Shown: positions 17,559-27,115, counted from the first letter of the stretch. The stretch: 64,000 nt of DNA from Algoriphagus sp. CAU 1675 (GCF_029222925.1 NZ_JARHUI010000007.1:81812-145811); one strand, 5' to 3'. Notes: generated by a model not told the origin, from the sequence alone. Numbers and translations: made by a program.

Positions 17559-18614
17559 TCAGGTCATTTGTTTCAGAGATGCCATATCAATAACGAAACG
17601 GTAGAGGACGTCCCCTTTCATGGTCCGCTCATATGCCTCGTTGATTTGGTCAATTGGAATGACTTCCACATCTGAAACTATATTGTGCTCTGCACAAAAA
17701 TCCAGCATTTCCTGAGTTTCCTTTATTCCTCCGACCAAGGAGCCTGCTAATCTTTTTCTTCCTCTGATCAATGAAGAGGCACTCACTTTTTCCGGCTCTG
17801 GAGGTGCTCCCAAGACAACCATGGTTCCATCAACTTTCAGAAGGGCGAGATAATCATTATAGTTATGCTGACCAGAGACCGTATCGATGATCAAATCGAA
17901 GGTGTTTTTCAGCTTTTTCATGGTCTTCTTTTCAGTTGTCAAAGCAAAGTGCTGTGCTCCAAGCCGTTCCGCATCCTTTGCCTTTTGAGGGGATCTGCTC
18001 AGCATGGTAACTTCCGCTCCCATTGCAGAGGCTAATTTAACAGCCATGTGTCCTAAACCTCCAAGTCCTACAACTCCAACTTTGTCACCTTTCTTCACCT
18101 TCCAATATCTAAGAGGAGAGTAAGTAGTGATCCCTGCACAAAGAAGTGGGGCCACTCCTTCCAAGGGAAGACTATCTGAGACCTTCAGTACAAATTTTTC
18201 AGTGACTACAATATGAGTGGAATACCCTCCATAGGTAATGGTTTTCTTGTCCTGCAAAAATGAATTATAAGTCTGCGAGTGCCCATTTTCACAATACTGT
18301 TCCAGATCCTGTTCGCAGCTATGGCAATGTCCACAAGAATCCACAAAAACGCCCACTCCTACTGTATCCCCAACTTTGTGTTGGGTAACTCCCGAACCGA
18401 TACGGGTCACTTTCCCTACTATTTCATGCCCTGGGACCACTGGATACATGGTTCCATTCCATTCGTTTCGGGCAGTATGAATATCCGAGTGGCAAACTCC
18501 GCAATACAGAATTTCAATTTCTACATCAAAGGGTCCCGGTTCCCTTCTTTCAATTTGATAGGGCGACAAAGGTTTATCCGCCTGATGGGCAGCATAGGCT
18601 TTTACTTGAGTCAT
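17559..18614 (-). CDS. Zinc-dependent NAD(P)-linked alcohol/aldehyde dehydrogenase (cinnamyl/YahK type)
   Basis: 351 residues. The catalytic zinc site is CGVCHSD and GHE (PVVPGHEIVGKV). The structural zinc Cys cluster is CGHCHSCEQDLEQYC. The Rossmann motif is GLGGLGHMAVKLA, followed by SRSPQKAKDAERLGA, whose Ser/Arg suggests NADPH. This is the pattern of the broad-substrate aldehyde reductases of the YahK/CAD group. Cytoplasmic, stand-alone gene with its own terminator-like hairpin. Confidence 0.9.
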   Translation of the reverse strand: MTQVKAYAAHQADKPLSPYQIERREPGPFDVEIEILYCGVCHSDIHTARNEWNGTMYPVVPGHEIVGKVTRIGSGVTQHKVGDTVGVGVFVDSCGHCHSCEQDLEQYCENGHSQTYNSFLQDKKTITYGGYSTHIVVTEKFVLKVSDSLPLEGVAPLLCAGITTYSPLRYWKVKKGDKVGVVGLGGLGHMAVKLASAMGAEVTMLSRSPQKAKDAERLGAQHFALTTEKKTMKKLKNTFDLIIDTVSGQHNYNDYLALLKVDGTMVVLGAPPEPEKVSASSLIRGRKRLAGSLVGGIKETQEMLDFCAEHNIVSDVEVIPIDQINEAYERTMKGDVLYRFVIDMASLKQMT

Positions 18615-18915
18615 GACACTTATTTTATGTTAGGCAGAACACAACCGCAAATTGGGTGATCAGGGATTGTGTATTTTAAATTATTTAAAAATAGAAAAAA
18701 GAATACAAAGACAGAGCCCTAACAGACTTATACTTCTCCGGATAAGACGATTAAAAAACGCTCCTTGGGATTTGCAATCCCGAGGATCTACCGTAGGATT
18801 TCCAATCCAAACCCCTCTTAAAGAAAGGTGGCTTTTGGCCTATTTCGTCGATAAGAGTCTGCAAAGTACAGTTTCTGGAGAAGCAGGACAGCGGGAACGA
18901 AAACCAAGGACTGGT
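18615..18915. other. Intergenic region with diverged repeat fragment
   Basis: About 300 bases without a convincing gene. A + strand frame crossing it (18652-18996) runs antisense into the LysE gene and has no features. It contains the two-hairpin fragment at 18767-18808. Confidence 0.5.
18767..18808 (-). repeat. Diverged two-hairpin fragment related to the R1 repeat, inverted
   Basis: Two short hairpins: GGGATT, loop TGC, AATCCC at 18767-18781, and GGATT, loop TCC, AATCC at 18796-18808, the second directly preceded by CCGTA. The string CGTAGGATTTCCAATCC is the exact complement of part of the R1 copies at 54.8 and 59.0 kb, so this is a relative in the opposite direction. GTAG at the foot of a hairpin is also the layout of REP sequences. 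Confidence 0.6.
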
Positions 18916-19554
18916 CTAAAGAATATATTTCCCAAGGGTCATCCAGAACATTTTGAGTCCAAAACCAATAATCAATACTCCCACCACTTTATTTAAATAG
19001 CCAATCAATCTTGGAGTCATCCATTTGCCGGATTTTCTTGCCAGCAGGGCCTTCAATAGGTCAATTCCAAACACTGTTCCTAGAATTACCGAAAAATATC
19101 CAACTACCATCCATTCGGAGAAATGCTCTTTCAAGTGTAAACCACTCGCAATGGAAATCCAAAACAACAGTACAAAAGGATTGATCCCATTGATCCCAAA
19201 ACCCTTTAAAAACGCCTCTCTTTTTTTGAAAACTCTTGGCAGTTCCTCCCCCAGTAAAATGATTTCATTGGCCCTTTTTAAAAGAGACCTAAGTCCGAAT
19301 CCTATCAAAACCAATCCGCCGACATAGCCCAAAAACTGTTCAAAACCAGAAAAAGCAGTAATCACCTCTACACCAAAATAGGTAACCACCACATAAAAGA
19401 AATCACTGAACAATACTCCCAAGGCTAGTAATAAAGCGTACCGAAAGCCATGAAGTATACTTCCTTGTACCAATGAGAAAAAAACCGGCCCTATCATTCC
19501 CGAAAGCATCAACCCTACCCCAAAGCCTTCCAAAACTGCTTGATTCATTCCCAA
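18916..19554 (-). CDS. LysE/RhtB family amino-acid exporter
   Basis: 212 residues with six hydrophobic segments, the normal size for the family. The N-terminal VLEGFGVGLMLSGMIGPVFFSLVQGSI matches the LysE GxxxGP signature. A conserved INPFVLLFW segment follows in the second half. It probably exports amino acids or related small molecules across the inner membrane. The substrate cannot be read from sequence. It is divergent from the YggS gene with a 57-base gap. Confidence 0.85.
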   Translation of the reverse strand: MGMNQAVLEGFGVGLMLSGMIGPVFFSLVQGSILHGFRYALLLALGVLFSDFFYVVVTYFGVEVITAFSGFEQFLGYVGGLVLIGFGLRSLLKRANEIILLGEELPRVFKKREAFLKGFGINGINPFVLLFWISIASGLHLKEHFSEWMVVGYFSVILGTVFGIDLLKALLARKSGKWMTPRLIGYLNKVVGVLIIGFGLKMFWMTLGKYIL

Positions 19555-19611
19555 AAGTAAAGAGGAAGAACCTATCTTTGTTCTCTACTGAAACGCAATC
19601 ACCGGAAAATT

Positions 19612-20280
19612 ATGGATATCAAAGCTAACCTTGATGCTGTCAAAAAAACCTTTGTCAACCCAAGCTGCCTTTTAGTCGCGGTAAGTAAGACCAAGCCTTT
19701 GCCCGACCTCATGGCTGCCTATGAGGCTGGTATCCGGGATTTTGGAGAAAACAAGGTTCAGGAAATCATGGCCAAACAGCCCGAAATGCCCTCCGATGTC
19801 CGTTGGCACATGATAGGTCACCTCCAAAGCAACAAAGTAAAATACATTGCTCCTTTCGTCTACCTGATCCATGGAGTGGATTCATTCAAACTCCTCAAAG
19901 AGATCAACAAGCAAGGCAAAAAAATAAACCGAATTATCCCGGTTTTACTGCAGATTCATATAGCTGAGGAGGAAAGTAAATTCGGCTTTGACAGAGCTGA
20001 ACTGGAGGAAATGTTTGCCTCCGATGAATTTAAGCAGCTCACACATGTCCAAATCAAGGGTTTGATGGGCATGGCTACTTTTACAGAGGACCAATCCCAA
20101 ATCAGAAAAGAATTCCATGGTCTGAAGCAGCTTTTTGATGAACTAAAACAAAAAGCCCTTCCTGACTTTGTGCAATTGGAAGAGCTATCCATGGGAATGA
20201 GCGGGGATTATAGAATTGCTCAGGAAGAAGGCAGCACGATGGTAAGGATCGGTTCGGCTATTTTTGGTAGCAGAGGCTAA
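19612..20280 (+). CDS. YggS/PROSC family PLP homeostasis protein
   Basis: 222 residues, normal length for the single-domain PLP protein. The PLP lysine is in LLVAVSKTKPL. Further landmarks are DFGENKVQEIMAK, WHMIGHLQSNKVKYIAPFV, the ELSMGMSGDYRIAQEEGSTMVRIGSAIFG C-terminus with the phosphate-binding GSAIFG. Family members buffer pyridoxal phosphate and have no known catalytic activity. Confidence 0.93.
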   Translation: MDIKANLDAVKKTFVNPSCLLVAVSKTKPLPDLMAAYEAGIRDFGENKVQEIMAKQPEMPSDVRWHMIGHLQSNKVKYIAPFVYLIHGVDSFKLLKEINKQGKKINRIIPVLLQIHIAEEESKFGFDRAELEEMFASDEFKQLTHVQIKGLMGMATFTEDQSQIRKEFHGLKQLFDELKQKALPDFVQLEELSMGMSGDYRIAQEEGSTMVRIGSAIFGSRG

Positions 20281-20441
20281 AAAGTAACAAGCTTCTGAAT
20301 CCTGCTCAAAACCAAAAATTTAAAAAGCTTAAAGCCGACAAGAAAACGGGGCTGATTTTCTAAAAACAATCCCTTTTCAAGCTGTGCATCCCGAAAAATG
20401 CATAGTATTTTTAAACACTTGATTCATTAAGACCAACCAAC

Positions 20442-20837
20442 ATGTCTGGAAAAAAAATCATTCAAGCAGCCGCAATTTTAGGGGCATTGGCAGTGGGAAT
20501 AGGTGCATTTGGAGCACATGGACTGAAAGCCAGCCTTATGGCCTCAGGAAGACTTGAAACATTTGAAACGGCCGTCAAATACCATTTCTATCACAGTTTG
20601 GCCTTATTCCTGATTGGAATACTATCCTTGATCAAACCAACATGGAAAACACTTTCCTCCAGTTCCGTTTTGATGATTTTGGGAATTCTGATTTTCTCAG
20701 GATCACTCTATGTACTTTCCTTGAGCGGAATTACCTGGTTGGGAGCCATCACTCCACTCGGAGGAATCGCCTTTATTTTGGCTTGGCTTTCTGTTTTCTG
20801 GGCAGCGTTCAAAGATTCAAATAGCTCTGATTTGTAA
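20442..20837 (+). CDS. DUF423 small membrane protein
   Basis: 131 residues with four transmembrane helices and the family signature LGALAVGIGAFGAHGLKA. The ETFETAVKYHFYHSLALF and ITPLGGIAFILAWL segments also match. Inner membrane; function unknown. The next gene begins 22 bases later on the same strand. Confidence 0.9.
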   Translation: MSGKKIIQAAAILGALAVGIGAFGAHGLKASLMASGRLETFETAVKYHFYHSLALFLIGILSLIKPTWKTLSSSSVLMILGILIFSGSLYVLSLSGITWLGAITPLGGIAFILAWLSVFWAAFKDSNSSDL

Positions 20838-20859
20838 ATCATTTTCTTCAAATAGCCAG

Positions 20860-22164
20860 ATGAAGACGAGACTCACCCGACTTTTTTATTTTTCTTTTCT
20901 GTTTTTGATTTTGCAGGGAAAGCTTTATGCCCAAATCAGCAGAGAGCAATACACCAGGCTGGAATCCTCCCTCGGCGAGCAGAGTTTTTTCAATGGACAC
21001 CTAACCGGGTTTGTCTTATATGACTTGGATTCCCAGCGGGTCATGTTTGAAAAAAACTCCCAAATGCGTTTCACTCCCGCTTCGGTGACCAAGCTTTTTA
21101 CCCTCTATTCCAGTTTGTTTTTACTCCAGGACAGCACCCAGACGCTACGCTATGTAGAAGCCGGAGACACCCTTAAAATTTGGGGCGCCGGAGATCCTAG
21201 CTGGAAGTATCTGGATTTGTATCAACCCAACTTTGATTCCCTTTTGGCACCTTATTCCATCATCCAATTTTCGGATGCCAATCTGAAATCCAAGTCGTTT
21301 GGAGAAGGTTGGCAATGGGACGACTACCTATACTCCTATTCAGCGGAGCGGAGCTCATTACCCATTTATGGAAATCTCGTGGAGATTAAAAAAAACAGCA
21401 ACAGCCCCAGGTTGTTTCCGGAAGTTTTCCAAGCCAGCCTCTACAAAACAAAACAGGAAACCAAAGACTTGGAAAGGGAAGTACATTCAAATAATTTTTA
21501 TTATAACCCATTGACTTACAGGTCAAATGAGAAATTCATTCCATTTATCACTTCCAGTAAGCTTTTTATTGAATTAGCCTCCCAAGCCACTGGCAAAACC
21601 TGGATTTATTCACCTGAGCCACTCCCCAAAAACCATCAACTCTGGAGAGGAGCTCCCCTGTTCCCCATCTTGAAGGAAATGATGCTGGAAAGCGACAATT
21701 TTCTCGCAGAACAATTGATGTATATGGTTTCCGACAAACTTTTTCAAGAAATCAATACAGAAAGAGCTATTGAGTACATTGTCAAAACATATTTGTATGA
21801 TCTTCCGGACAAACCGATTTGGGTGGATGGAAGCGGGCTCAGCAGATACAATCTTTTCACTCCAAGAACCATGGTTGGGCTTTTTGAAAAAATCAATCAA
21901 ATCCTTCCCAGAGAGAAACTCCTTGAACTACTGCCGACCGGAGGTGTCTCCGGTACCCTTGAAAACAATTATTTGGCTAATCAACCCTATATTTTTGCCA
22001 AGACCGGTACCATGAGCAACAACCACAGCCTGGTTGGGCTGATCAAGGCAAAAAGCGGAAAAACCTACTGCTTCGCCTTTATGAATTCAAACTATCCCTA
22101 TAAAGCCTCCGAACTCAGAAGAGAAATGGAAAAAGTCCTGATCAGCATTCGGGACATGTTTTAG
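20860..22164 (+). CDS. D-alanyl-D-alanine carboxypeptidase/endopeptidase (PBP4, S13 type)
   Basis: 434 residues with a signal peptide ending near LYAQ. The three penicillin-binding motifs are visible: SVTK (catalytic Ser and Lys) in RFTPASVTKLFTLYSS, the Ser-x-Asn region in WVDGSGLSRYNLFTPR, and KTGT in IFAKTGTMSNNHSLVG. The family trims or cleaves peptidoglycan cross-links in the periplasm. The protein is somewhat shorter than E. coli DacB. It sits near an LD-carboxypeptidase gene and an M23 peptidase gene, consistent with cell-wall turnover. Confidence 0.88.
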   Translation: MKTRLTRLFYFSFLFLILQGKLYAQISREQYTRLESSLGEQSFFNGHLTGFVLYDLDSQRVMFEKNSQMRFTPASVTKLFTLYSSLFLLQDSTQTLRYVEAGDTLKIWGAGDPSWKYLDLYQPNFDSLLAPYSIIQFSDANLKSKSFGEGWQWDDYLYSYSAERSSLPIYGNLVEIKKNSNSPRLFPEVFQASLYKTKQETKDLEREVHSNNFYYNPLTYRSNEKFIPFITSSKLFIELASQATGKTWIYSPEPLPKNHQLWRGAPLFPILKEMMLESDNFLAEQLMYMVSDKLFQEINTERAIEYIVKTYLYDLPDKPIWVDGSGLSRYNLFTPRTMVGLFEKINQILPREKLLELLPTGGVSGTLENNYLANQPYIFAKTGTMSNNHSLVGLIKAKSGKTYCFAFMNSNYPYKASELRREMEKVLISIRDMF

Positions 22165-22267
22165 AAAGTACCTTACCGCCTCTTGATACCGAACTTTCCC
22201 AAAGCAGTAAGAATCATTTTTTCCCCTTTCCAAAAAGCCTTAATTTCACCCATCAACCCAAATCTCC

Positions 22268-23305
22268 ATGCAAAAACGAGCTTTTCTAAAATCCCTTGGC
22301 CTGATGGCTGGCACACTTCCTTTTTTGGCCTTTGATTCTGCCTCAGATGCAGGAAAAACACTCCTTCCCAACTCCGTAAAAAAAGGAGACACTGTAGGAT
22401 TAATCAGTCCTTCGGCAGCTACTGCTGACAGGATGCAGTTCACATTTGCCAAGGAAGCTTTGGAAGCGTTGGGTTTTAAAGTAAAGCTGGGTCAAAACCT
22501 CAAAAACCGAAGAGGGCATCTAGCAGGAACCGACCAAGAAAGAGCTGATGATTTGAATGCAATGTTCGCAGATTCAGAGGTTAAAGCTGTAATCTGTATA
22601 CGCGGAGGTTCCGGAGCATCCAGAATACTTCCCCTGATTGATTACAAAACCATCCGAAAAAACCCGAAACCACTTTTGGGCTATTCGGACATCACCGCGC
22701 TACATTGTGCCATCCAAGCCCAAACTGGCTTGATTTCTTTTCATGGACCAAATGGATCCGGAAGCTGGAACAGCTTCAATGTAGCCCAGTTTGAGCAGTT
22801 GTTTTTCGAAAAAACCAAGGTTCAATTTCAGAACGAGCAAGTCAAAGGAGATGATCTAGTTATCAAGTCCAACCGCATCCAAACCCTTAGGTCAGGGATT
22901 GCCGAAGGAAAAATTCTGGGAGGCAATCTCACAGTTTTGACAGCTTTAAGTGGAAGCCCTTATTATCCGGATTTCAAAGATTCTATTCTGTTTATCGAGG
23001 ACATCGGAGAGGATCCCTACAGAATAGACCGAATGATGAGCACGCTCAAACTCAATGGTACCCTCGATAAAATCAATGGGTTCATTTTTGGGCAATGCTC
23101 GGACTGTGAACCCGGTGGAGGTTACGGATCTCTTACTGTGGATCAGGTTTTGGATGATTATGTATTGCCTTTGGGAATTCCAGCTTATAGTGGTGCCATG
23201 ATCGGACATGTTCCAAAGCAATTTATTGTCCCTGTAGGGGCGAAAGTCCGAATGGACGCAGATGCTGGCACCTTTGACCTTTTAGAAAACATCTTCCAGT
23301 CTTAA
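22268..23305 (+). CDS. LD-carboxypeptidase (S66, muramoyltetrapeptide type), exported
   Basis: 345 residues. An N-terminal KR-x-F-L-K segment and hydrophobic stretch (MQKRAFLKSLGLMAGTLPFL) suggest export, by Sec or a Tat-like route. The S66 nucleophile Ser is in PLLGYSDITALH. The Glu is in FIEDIGEDPYRIDRMM and the His in GAMIGHVPKQ. The GGSGASRILPLIDY oxyanion/binding loop also matches. The enzyme would remove the terminal D-Ala of tetrapeptides during wall recycling. The next gene starts 4 bases after its stop. Confidence 0.9.
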   Translation: MQKRAFLKSLGLMAGTLPFLAFDSASDAGKTLLPNSVKKGDTVGLISPSAATADRMQFTFAKEALEALGFKVKLGQNLKNRRGHLAGTDQERADDLNAMFADSEVKAVICIRGGSGASRILPLIDYKTIRKNPKPLLGYSDITALHCAIQAQTGLISFHGPNGSGSWNSFNVAQFEQLFFEKTKVQFQNEQVKGDDLVIKSNRIQTLRSGIAEGKILGGNLTVLTALSGSPYYPDFKDSILFIEDIGEDPYRIDRMMSTLKLNGTLDKINGFIFGQCSDCEPGGGYGSLTVDQVLDDYVLPLGIPAYSGAMIGHVPKQFIVPVGAKVRMDADAGTFDLLENIFQS

Positions 23306-23308
23306 GCT

Positions 23309-24025
23309 ATGCAAAACACTTGGTTGACATTACTATTCTTTTGCATTTTATTCTTTCAACGAGAAGAAAACAAAACCTCAGACACGAACAGCCTTCCTAT
23401 GACTGAAAAAACATTGAGCTATTTGGCACTTGGAGACAGCTACACCATTGGAGAGGGAGTAGCAGAGCCTGAGCGCTATCCCAATCAATTGGTAAAGCGT
23501 CTTAACGAATCCGGCAAAGGCCAATGGGAAAATCCTCTGATCATAGCAAAGACAGGCTGGACGGTGGATGAGTTGGAAGAAGGCATCGCTAATTCCACTT
23601 TAATCAAAGCTCCTTATGATCTGGTGACCCTGTTGATTGGCGTCAACAACCAATACAGAGGCAGGGAGGTAGAGGTTTATAAAACCGAATTTGAGCAAAT
23701 GCTTTTGAAGGCCATCGGTTTTGCCGGAAATCTCCCGGATCACGTGGTGGTACTTTCCATTCCGGATTGGGGAATCACAGCTTTTGCCGAGGAAAAAGGT
23801 GTAGATCAGAATAAAGTGGCATTGGAAATCGATGCCTATAACCAGGCTAAAAAAGAGGTTTGTGATCAGTATGGAGTGTATTTCATAGACATTACCCAAG
23901 AGTATAGAGCCATTGGAAATCAACCGGAAATGCTCGTAGAAGACCTGCTTCACCCAAGTGGAAAAATATATGCTCTTTGGGCAGAAAAATTATTTGAAAA
24001 AGTGTCCAAAACCCAATTCAGATAA
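23309..24025 (+). CDS. SGNH/GDSL-family hydrolase
   Basis: 238 residues. Block I is YLALGDSYTIGEG (Ser). Block III is TLLIGVNNQYRG (GxN) and block V is DLLHPSGK (Asp and His). The N-terminal ~20 residues are hydrophobic (TLLFFCILFF), so it is probably exported or membrane-attached. The family removes acyl groups from esters, including sugars and peptidoglycan. Its 3-base gap to the LD-carboxypeptidase indicates co-transcription. The substrate is unknown. Confidence 0.85.
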   Translation: MQNTWLTLLFFCILFFQREENKTSDTNSLPMTEKTLSYLALGDSYTIGEGVAEPERYPNQLVKRLNESGKGQWENPLIIAKTGWTVDELEEGIANSTLIKAPYDLVTLLIGVNNQYRGREVEVYKTEFEQMLLKAIGFAGNLPDHVVVLSIPDWGITAFAEEKGVDQNKVALEIDAYNQAKKEVCDQYGVYFIDITQEYRAIGNQPEMLVEDLLHPSGKIYALWAEKLFEKVSKTQFR

Positions 24026-24150
24026 ATCCACTTTCTGGTTTTTAAAAAGAGGAAATCTAAATCAGGGAATTTGAAAAAATAACCCTGCCAACATACCCGA
24101 TAAAAGACAGCAAAGCGTTTATTTTACAAGCCATTGAACCAAAACAACCT

Positions 24151-24762
24151 ATGAAAATCATCTGCATCGGCCGAAATTATGCGGCTCATATCGAGGAACT
24201 GAAGAACGAAACTCCTGGCAATCCCGTGGTTTTCCTGAAACCTGATACCTCCCTTCTCAAAAACGGGGCAGCCTTTTATTATCCGGATTTCTCCCAAAAC
24301 ATCCACCACGAGGCTGAATTGGTTTTAAAGATTTCAAAAGAAGGCAAATACATTCAAAAGCAATATGCTCACCGGTACTTCGATGAGATTGGATTGGGTA
24401 TAGATTTCACTGCCCGTGATTTACAGGATCAGTGTAAGGCAAAAGGGCTTCCATGGGAAATTGCCAAAGCGTTTAATGGTTCGGCTCCAATTGGAGACTT
24501 TTTACCAGTCACTGAATTCCCTGATTTCAAGGACATTGATTTCCATCTTACCATCAATGGGGAATTGCGCCAAAAAGGAAATACCAGCATGATGCTTTTT
24601 GATTTTGGAACCATTTTGGAGTATGTCTCCCAGTTTTTCACTTTGAAAAAGGGAGATCTGATTTATACCGGAACCCCAGCTGGCGTCGGCCCTGTCAAGG
24701 TAGGAGATCGATTGGAAGGATTCATTGGCACCCAAAAAATGTTGGATTTTGAAGTTAAGTAA
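24151..24762 (+). CDS. Fumarylacetoacetate hydrolase family protein
   Basis: 203 residues. The N-terminus KIICIGRNYAAHIEELKNE, the block PVVFLKPDTSLL, and the metal-binding Glu residues of HHEAELVLKI are typical of the FAH fold. GIDFTARDLQDQCKAKGLPWEIAKAFNGSAPIG and DLIYTGTPAGVGPV are further signatures. These small FAH proteins act as hydrolases, decarboxylases or oxaloacetate tautomerases, and the substrate is uncertain. The 3' end overlaps the start of the M23 gene. Confidence 0.88.
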   Translation: MKIICIGRNYAAHIEELKNETPGNPVVFLKPDTSLLKNGAAFYYPDFSQNIHHEAELVLKISKEGKYIQKQYAHRYFDEIGLGIDFTARDLQDQCKAKGLPWEIAKAFNGSAPIGDFLPVTEFPDFKDIDFHLTINGELRQKGNTSMMLFDFGTILEYVSQFFTLKKGDLIYTGTPAGVGPVKVGDRLEGFIGTQKMLDFEVK

Positions 24763-26629
24763 ACCAACTCTCTATTTATTTCTATTTCTTTTTAGCCTCA
24801 GCCAACCCCTTCTTTCCCAAGAGGTGATCCGGGATTATTTCCGTTCTCCCGTAAAACCAGGAGGAAGGAACTACCTATCGGGTAATTTCTCAGAACTCCG
24901 GCCTAATCACTTCCATACGGGACTGGATTATAAGTTTGGCGGTGTGGAAGGTGAGCCCATTTATGCCGCAGCAGACGGATGGATTCACCGAATCAAAATC
25001 TCATCCTTCGGATATGGAAATGTAATCTATATCAAGCATCCCACCGGACATATTACCCTTTATGGTCACCTGAGAAACTTCAACCCAAAGCTTCAGAAAT
25101 ACATGGTGGAGAAGATGTATGAAGCCAAGGCAAATGAACTGGAATACTATCCCGAACCGGGAGAAATTCCCATTAAAAAAGGAGAACGGATAGCCGATGG
25201 CGGTAACACCGGAAATTCCGGAGGCCCCCACCTTCACTTCGAAATCAGGGACAGCTTGGACCGGGCCATGGACCCCTTGCTTTTTGGATTTCCGGAAATT
25301 TTGGACAGAACCCCTCCCACTCCTCAAATTGTAGCGATTGTTCCTCTTGAAGTTGATTCTAGGGTAAACGGGAAATTTCAGCGTCTTGAAATCACTCCCC
25401 AGGCTGTTGGAAACAATTATAGACTACCTTCCACCATCAAAATCTCAGGAAAAGTTGGTCTTGAATTCAGAGGCTTTGACCAATTGGATGGGGCAAGCAA
25501 CAGAAATGGCTTTCCTTATTTCGAACTTAGGGAAGCAGACAGTTTGGTTTTATTCAACCTAAAAGTTGACAAGGTTGATTTCAACTACACCCGGCAGTTT
25601 TTACTGCATACCCATCAAAACCGTTTCACCAAATTATACCATCAGGAAAACCTGAAATTCGAATACCTTCACCCCAATCTCCCGGAAACAGGATATCTTG
25701 AGTTGGAGGCAGGCACAAAAAAGGAATACACCTTAGAGCTTTCGGATGCCTATGGAAACAGAAGAAGAATCCTCTTTTCCTTGGAGGGGGAAGAATTGAA
25801 CCATCAGGTGGCTGATGGCCCCGCTCCTACCAGAGCCCAGGTAGAATACATAGGTAAAATTCTGAAAATCAAGGCCCCAAATTCTCATTTGGGGGGATTG
25901 GCTAGATTCTATGTAGGTGCGAATTCCTATGAAATGCTACCCGCCTATCAGGATGCCCAAAGTAGAACCTATTTGTGGGATATGCGATTTGGCATCCCTG
26001 AGGAAGTAGACATTTGCTCCGAATTGGTCAACCCAAAAGTCAATGCATTTATCCCTGTTGGATGGGATCAACTTTATGCAGAAAAAGGAGTACAGATAAG
26101 ATTTGAAGAATCAACACTTCTCGATCCATTGTATCTGAGAGTAGAGGAGACTGGCAGTAGCAGCAATCCCCGTCTCAATCTCAATGATCCCAATGAATAC
26201 CTATTCAGCTCCATGGAAGTTTTATGGGACGTATCCGGATATACTGGCAACCGACAGAAAACCCATGTTTATCAACTGGGAAACCGGGAACGGAAGTCCT
26301 TTGTGGGAGGAATTTGGGAAGATGGATCTATCCGTTTTAAAACCAGAAATTTTGGTACTTTTGTGCTCGCCGAAGATGCAGTCAAACCCACTGTCACTCC
26401 GGTGAGAATCAATTCCTCAGAAATCCGATTTACCATCCGAGACAATCTCTCTGGTATTCAGAGTTTTGAGGCCATGATTGACGGAAAATGGGTCCTCATG
26501 CGCTATGAACACAAGAGGGCTTTGATCTGGTCAGAGAAATTGGATGAACAACCATTTAAAGGACCGGTTATACTTAAAGTAACCGATCTTGCCGGAAATG
26601 TGACCGAGTGGAAAGGTACTATAGGTTAA
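24749..26629 (+). CDS. M23 family peptidase-domain protein, exported
   Basis: 626 residues if started at TTG 24749, which gives a clear signal peptide (KLSKPTLYLFLFLFSLSQPLLSQ). An upstream in-frame TTG at 24725 would add an implausible prefix. The M23 domain (~30-190) has HFHTGLDYKFGG (zinc His and Asp), GYGNVIYIKHPTGHITLYGHL and the HLHFEIRD motif. A long beta-sandwich C-terminal half follows. The family cuts peptidoglycan peptides, or helps divisome and envelope proteins. The gene overlaps the preceding gene by 14 bases, so translational coupling is likely. Confidence 0.85.
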   Translation: MKLSKPTLYLFLFLFSLSQPLLSQEVIRDYFRSPVKPGGRNYLSGNFSELRPNHFHTGLDYKFGGVEGEPIYAAADGWIHRIKISSFGYGNVIYIKHPTGHITLYGHLRNFNPKLQKYMVEKMYEAKANELEYYPEPGEIPIKKGERIADGGNTGNSGGPHLHFEIRDSLDRAMDPLLFGFPEILDRTPPTPQIVAIVPLEVDSRVNGKFQRLEITPQAVGNNYRLPSTIKISGKVGLEFRGFDQLDGASNRNGFPYFELREADSLVLFNLKVDKVDFNYTRQFLLHTHQNRFTKLYHQENLKFEYLHPNLPETGYLELEAGTKKEYTLELSDAYGNRRRILFSLEGEELNHQVADGPAPTRAQVEYIGKILKIKAPNSHLGGLARFYVGANSYEMLPAYQDAQSRTYLWDMRFGIPEEVDICSELVNPKVNAFIPVGWDQLYAEKGVQIRFEESTLLDPLYLRVEETGSSSNPRLNLNDPNEYLFSSMEVLWDVSGYTGNRQKTHVYQLGNRERKSFVGGIWEDGSIRFKTRNFGTFVLAEDAVKPTVTPVRINSSEIRFTIRDNLSGIQSFEAMIDGKWVLMRYEHKRALIWSEKLDEQPFKGPVILKVTDLAGNVTEWKGTIG

Positions 26630-26655
26630 ATTTGTTCCATTCAAACCATTAAAAA

Positions 26656-27105
26656 ATGACACTAGAAGTAGGCCAAAAGGCGCCAGATTTCGAAGCAAAA
26701 AATGAAAAAGGAGAACTCATCAAACTCTCAGATTACAGAGGGAAAAAGGTGATCCTTTACTTTTATCCTAAAGATTCCACACCGGGTTGTACGGCACAGG
26801 CCTGTAACCTGAGGGATAATTACGATGCCCTGCAAAAAGCAGGATATGTGGTACTCGGAATAAGTTCAGATTCCGAAAAATCCCACCAGAAGTTTATAGA
26901 TAAACAAGCTCTTCCCTTTTCTCTTATCGCAGACACAGATCTGAAGGTTCATGAAGCCTACGGAACCTGGGTAGAAAAATCCATGTATGGAAGAAAATAC
27001 ATGGGTACTGCCAGGACCACTTTCGTAATCGATGAGGAGGGAACTATCGAAGAGATCATCGATAAGGTGAAAACCAAAGAACACACAGCACAAATTCTCA
27101 AATAA
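26656..27105 (+). CDS. bcp: Thiol peroxidase, BCP-type peroxiredoxin
   Basis: 149 residues. The peroxidatic Cys is in STPGCTAQACNLRDN and the resolving Cys five residues on. GQKAPDFEAKNEKGE, KKVILYFYPKD and the late ARTTFVIDEEGTI blocks are standard. It removes hydrogen peroxide and organic peroxides using thioredoxin. Cytoplasmic. The gene is 10 bases ahead of the transketolase subunit genes. Confidence 0.93.
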   Translation: MTLEVGQKAPDFEAKNEKGELIKLSDYRGKKVILYFYPKDSTPGCTAQACNLRDNYDALQKAGYVVLGISSDSEKSHQKFIDKQALPFSLIADTDLKVHEAYGTWVEKSMYGRKYMGTARTTFVIDEEGTIEEIIDKVKTKEHTAQILK

Positions 27106-27115
27106 ATCCTCCGTA

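Noticed and set aside
18652..18996. 114-residue + strand frame between the alcohol dehydrogenase and LysE genes
   Set aside because: Composition is not protein-like and it ends antisense within the LysE gene.
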